Below are positions 5,351 to 7,444 of a DNA stretch of 7,444 nt, one piece after another. The stretch covers positions 1-7,444 of the forward strand of contig JAGHTD010000002.1 of assembly GCA_018065475.1 (NCBI GenBank), written 5' to 3'. The translations under genes were made by a program, and so were the position numbers. Below the pieces are notes generated by a model that saw only the letters and a list, made by a program, of their open reading frames with translations, ran no database searches and had not been told where the DNA came from. This DNA is from Candidatus Colimorpha enterica (GTDB taxonomy: Bacteria; Bacillota; Clostridia; Oscillospirales; CAG-272). How positions within the stretch are numbered: position 1 is the first letter of the stretch; every line of letters starts with the position of its first letter.

Positions 5351-6829
5351 ATGTCAAAAAGCATTTTCTCACGATACTTCTCGGCGTTCGTCGTCATAAT
5401 CATCGCCACATTCATCCTGCTTTCCCTCGTGCTGAGCGAAACGCTCGCCGACTACTACAATCGCACGTCGAAGCAGAAGCTCGTTTCATCCGCCGAAACG
5501 CTGAAGCAGCTTTTCGAGGAGCAGTACAGCTTCAAGGATGATGAGGATTTCAAGGAATACGTCAATTTCCAGTCGATCAACATCAGACGTTTCCTCAACG
5601 ATCATCTGAGGATCGCCGGAAGCGATTACTCCGCTTTTCTTACCGACGAAAAAGGCGAGATCCTCATCTCCGCCAACCTTGAAGAGAACGATTTCTCCGG
5701 TGACAAAGTCGGGGACGATATAATGAGAAGTATCGGCGACAGCATTTACGAGGAAGAGGGCAACCTTTCCGGTCTTTTCAGAATGAAAAAGGCCGTTTAC
5801 GGTATCCCGATCGCAAGGAACGGAGTTCAGCGGGGAGTTCTTTTCGTCTGCACCGTTTCGACGGGAATGTCATACCTCAACAACACGACGATAAGGACCG
5901 TCATCGTCACCTGTCTGTGGACGATGCTTGCGGCTCTCGTCGCCGTCTATATCCTCACGAAGCGCATCACCCTTCCGCTTTACAAAATGTCCGAGGCGGC
6001 AAAGGAGTTCGAGCACGGTCATTTCGACGTGAGAGTTCCGATCCCCGCCACCGACGAGCTCGCCGAGCTCGGTACTGCCATAAACAACATGGCTCAGTCG
6101 CTTCAGATCCTCGACAAGAACCGCTCCGACTTCTTATCAAGCGTTTCGCACGATCTGCGCACGCCGATGACGACGATCACCGGCTTCATAGACGCGATCC
6201 TCGACGGCACAATCCCCGAGGAAAAGCAGGAATACTACATCAAGCTGATCGGCAACGAGGTCAAGCGCCTTTCGCGTCTCGTCACCGCCCTGCTCGACGT
6301 TACGAGGATCCAGTCGGGAGAACGCAAGTTCGTGATGACGTCCTTCGATATATGCGAAATGGCGAGAATAATCCTCATCTCGTTTGAGCAGAAGATCGAG
6401 GGCAAAAAGCTCGACGTTGAGTTCGAGACCGACGAGGACAAGATGTTCGTCACCGCCGACCGCGACGCTATCTATCAGATATTATATAACCTCTGCGATA
6501 ACGCCGTCAAGTTCTCCCGTGAGGGAGGAAAATACCGCATTAAGATCGAAAAGCCCGACAAGAAGATCCGCGTTTCGGTCTATAACGAAGGTGCGGGCAT
6601 CCCCGAAGAGGACGTTCCGAGAGTGTTTGAACGGTTTTTCAAGAGCGACCGCAGCCGCGGAATGGACAAGACGGGAACGGGCCTCGGCCTTTACATAGCG
6701 AAGTCCATCATCAACGCCCACGGCGAGGAGATCAAGGTCGAAAGCACGCAGGGCGAATACTGCGAGTTCACCTTCACCCTCCGCCCCTCGACAGAGACGG
6801 AGATAAAGACCATCGCCGCACAGCAATAA
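5351..6829 (+). CDS. Membrane sensor histidine kinase of an OmpR-type system
   Basis: A 492-residue sensor that autophosphorylates on histidine and passes phosphate to the upstream regulator. A short cytoplasmic start is followed by a membrane helix (about 11-30), an extracytoplasmic domain (about 31-182), and a second helix (about 183-203). The HAMP domain (about 204-256) contains the typical P-L-Y-K-M and DELAELG motifs. The dimerisation domain has SHDLRTP with the phosphorylated His267. The ATPase domain shows the N box (NLCDN, 380-384), NEGAGIP (412-418), FERFF (426-430) and GTGLGL (442-447). NEGAG in place of DxGxG is common in Firmicutes kinases. The outside domain contains AFLTDEKGEILISAN (95-109), which resembles PAS/PDC-type sensor folds; its ligand is unknown. 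The start is set by the hydrophobic helix and by the eight-base gap to the regulator gene. The stop is TAA, followed by a strong terminator. Confidence 0.95.
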   Translation: MSKSIFSRYFSAFVVIIIATFILLSLVLSETLADYYNRTSKQKLVSSAETLKQLFEEQYSFKDDEDFKEYVNFQSINIRRFLNDHLRIAGSDYSAFLTDEKGEILISANLEENDFSGDKVGDDIMRSIGDSIYEEEGNLSGLFRMKKAVYGIPIARNGVQRGVLFVCTVSTGMSYLNNTTIRTVIVTCLWTMLAALVAVYILTKRITLPLYKMSEAAKEFEHGHFDVRVPIPATDELAELGTAINNMAQSLQILDKNRSDFLSSVSHDLRTPMTTITGFIDAILDGTIPEEKQEYYIKLIGNEVKRLSRLVTALLDVTRIQSGERKFVMTSFDICEMARIILISFEQKIEGKKLDVEFETDEDKMFVTADRDAIYQILYNLCDNAVKFSREGGKYRIKIEKPDKKIRVSVYNEGAGIPEEDVPRVFERFFKSDRSRGMDKTGTGLGLYIAKSIINAHGEEIKVESTQGEYCEFTFTLRPSTETEIKTIAAQQ

Positions 6830-6835
6830 CCAAGC

Positions 6836-6879
6836 AAGCCCGGGGACGGCATACGCCCACCCCGGGCTTTTCGTTTTTT
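6836..6879 (+). terminator. Strong terminator after the two-component operon
   Basis: AAGCCCGGGG (6836-6845) pairs perfectly with CCCCGGGCTT (6860-6869). The 14-base loop holds a small inner GGC/GCC stem (6848-6850 with 6855-6857). The tail TTTTCGTTTTTT reaches 6879. It begins six bases after the kinase stop and should isolate the recombinase gene from the operon. Confidence 0.92.
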
Positions 6880-6923
6880 GCCGGGCAGCCAATAAAACAG
6901 ATTTCTATCAGGAGAGAAACACT

Positions 6924-7444
6924 ATGAAAGAGCATTTTTTAACAGTCAAAGAGATCAAAATATTCCGAGATTATCTGCATGAGGAAGAAAAAAGCGCAAA
7001 CACGATCGAAAAATACATCCGTGACGTCACGGCGTTTTCATCGTTCTGCACGGGAGCGATCACAAAGGAGACGGTCATCGCATACAAGCAAAGTCTTGTC
7101 GCCGGAGGTTACGCCGCACGGAGCGTAAACAGTATGCTTGCGAGCATAAACAGTCTGTTTTCATTTCTCGGGTGGCACGAGCTTCGGATAAAATCTCTGA
7201 AGATTCAGCAAGAGGTCTTCCGCTCCGAAGAAAAGGAACTGACAAAAGCCGAATATGAGCGCCTATGCCGGACGGCGGAGAAAAAGAAAAACGACCGCCT
7301 CAATCTCATCATTCAGACAATCTGCGGTACGGGTATCAGAGTCAGTGAACTGCAATTCATAACGGCGGAGGCGGTCCGTAAAGGCGAGGCGACGGTCTCG
7401 CTCAAAGGCAAGACAAGGTGCGTTTTCATCGTCCGCGACCTTCA
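6924..7444 (+). CDS. Tyrosine recombinase (integrase family), 3' end outside window
   Basis: Site-specific DNA recombinase of the XerC/D-lambda integrase superfamily. The 173 residues present start MKEHFLTVKEIKIFRDYL. An N-terminal core-binding (SAM-like) domain spans about 5-90, with SANTIEKYIRDVTAF and RSVNSMLASINSLFSFLGW, the helices that grip the DNA. The catalytic domain starts near 105 (ELTKAEYERL) and contains the first active-site arginine, Arg139, in GTGIRVSEL. KGKTR (161-165) is in the place of the active-site lysine hairpin. The HxxR box and nucleophilic tyrosine would lie beyond the edge, so activity cannot be judged. The start is supported by GGAGA eight bases upstream. Only 44 bases separate it from the terminator, and I see no good promoter there. 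Recombinases of this type often belong to integrative elements or invertible switches; which applies here is open. Confidence 0.9.
   Translation, partial: MKEHFLTVKEIKIFRDYLHEEEKSANTIEKYIRDVTAFSSFCTGAITKETVIAYKQSLVAGGYAARSVNSMLASINSLFSFLGWHELRIKSLKIQQEVFRSEEKELTKAEYERLCRTAEKKKNDRLNLIIQTICGTGIRVSELQFITAEAVRKGEATVSLKGKTRCVFIVRDL

Noticed and set aside
6880..6923. Promoter for the recombinase in the short gap
   Set aside because: TTGCCG at 6878 has no -10 partner at 16-18 bp; any promoter there is not recognisable by eye.

Overview
The window looks like chromosomal DNA from an anaerobic gut-type member of the Bacillota, most likely class Clostridia (Oscillospirales-like; this is inference). The signs are AT-rich intergenic stretches around GC-rich, third-position-biased genes, strong AGGAGG-type ribosome sites, several near-consensus sigma-A promoters with 17-bp spacers and TGn extended -10 elements, and protein sequences that read as clostridial. 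No rRNA, tRNA, CRISPR array or insertion sequence is visible.

Layout. Positions 1-315 hold no confident gene. They contain a strong leftward promoter (149-177) whose transcript leaves the window, a terminator-like hairpin (73-93), an AT-rich spacer with a 10-bp direct repeat, and the rightward promoter of rpsT (242-270). rpsT (ribosomal protein S20, UUG start) ends at 576 and is closed by a clear terminator (594-625). A new promoter (627-655) drives a copper-exporting P1B ATPase (685-3078). Its last 66 residues form a complete CopZ-like copper chaperone domain with its own internal ribosome site and ATG at 2878. The next gene overlaps the ATPase end by 1-4 bases. It is an M20C (PepD-type) dipeptidase that runs to 4511 but is cut by one in-frame TAA at 4299-4301. 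A hairpin at 4528-4547 probably ends this unit.

From about 4560 a second unit encodes an OmpR/PhoB-family response regulator (4635-5342) and its membrane histidine kinase (5351-6829). Eight bases separate the two, and a small hairpin covers the junction. A palindrome at 4591-4604 lies just after the -10 element. A very strong terminator (6836-6879) closes the pair. The last gene (from 6924, running off the right edge) is the N-terminal 173 residues of a tyrosine recombinase, which may mark the start of an accessory region.

The genes serve mostly ordinary functions: translation, copper export and buffering, peptide turnover and signal transduction. I do not see a multi-gene defence or other novel system. 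The two points that most deserve attention are the in-frame copA/copZ arrangement, where one reading frame could give both a fused pump and a free chaperone, and the single-codon interruption of pepD, which removes the last metal ligand. Both could be real biology or single-base sequence errors.
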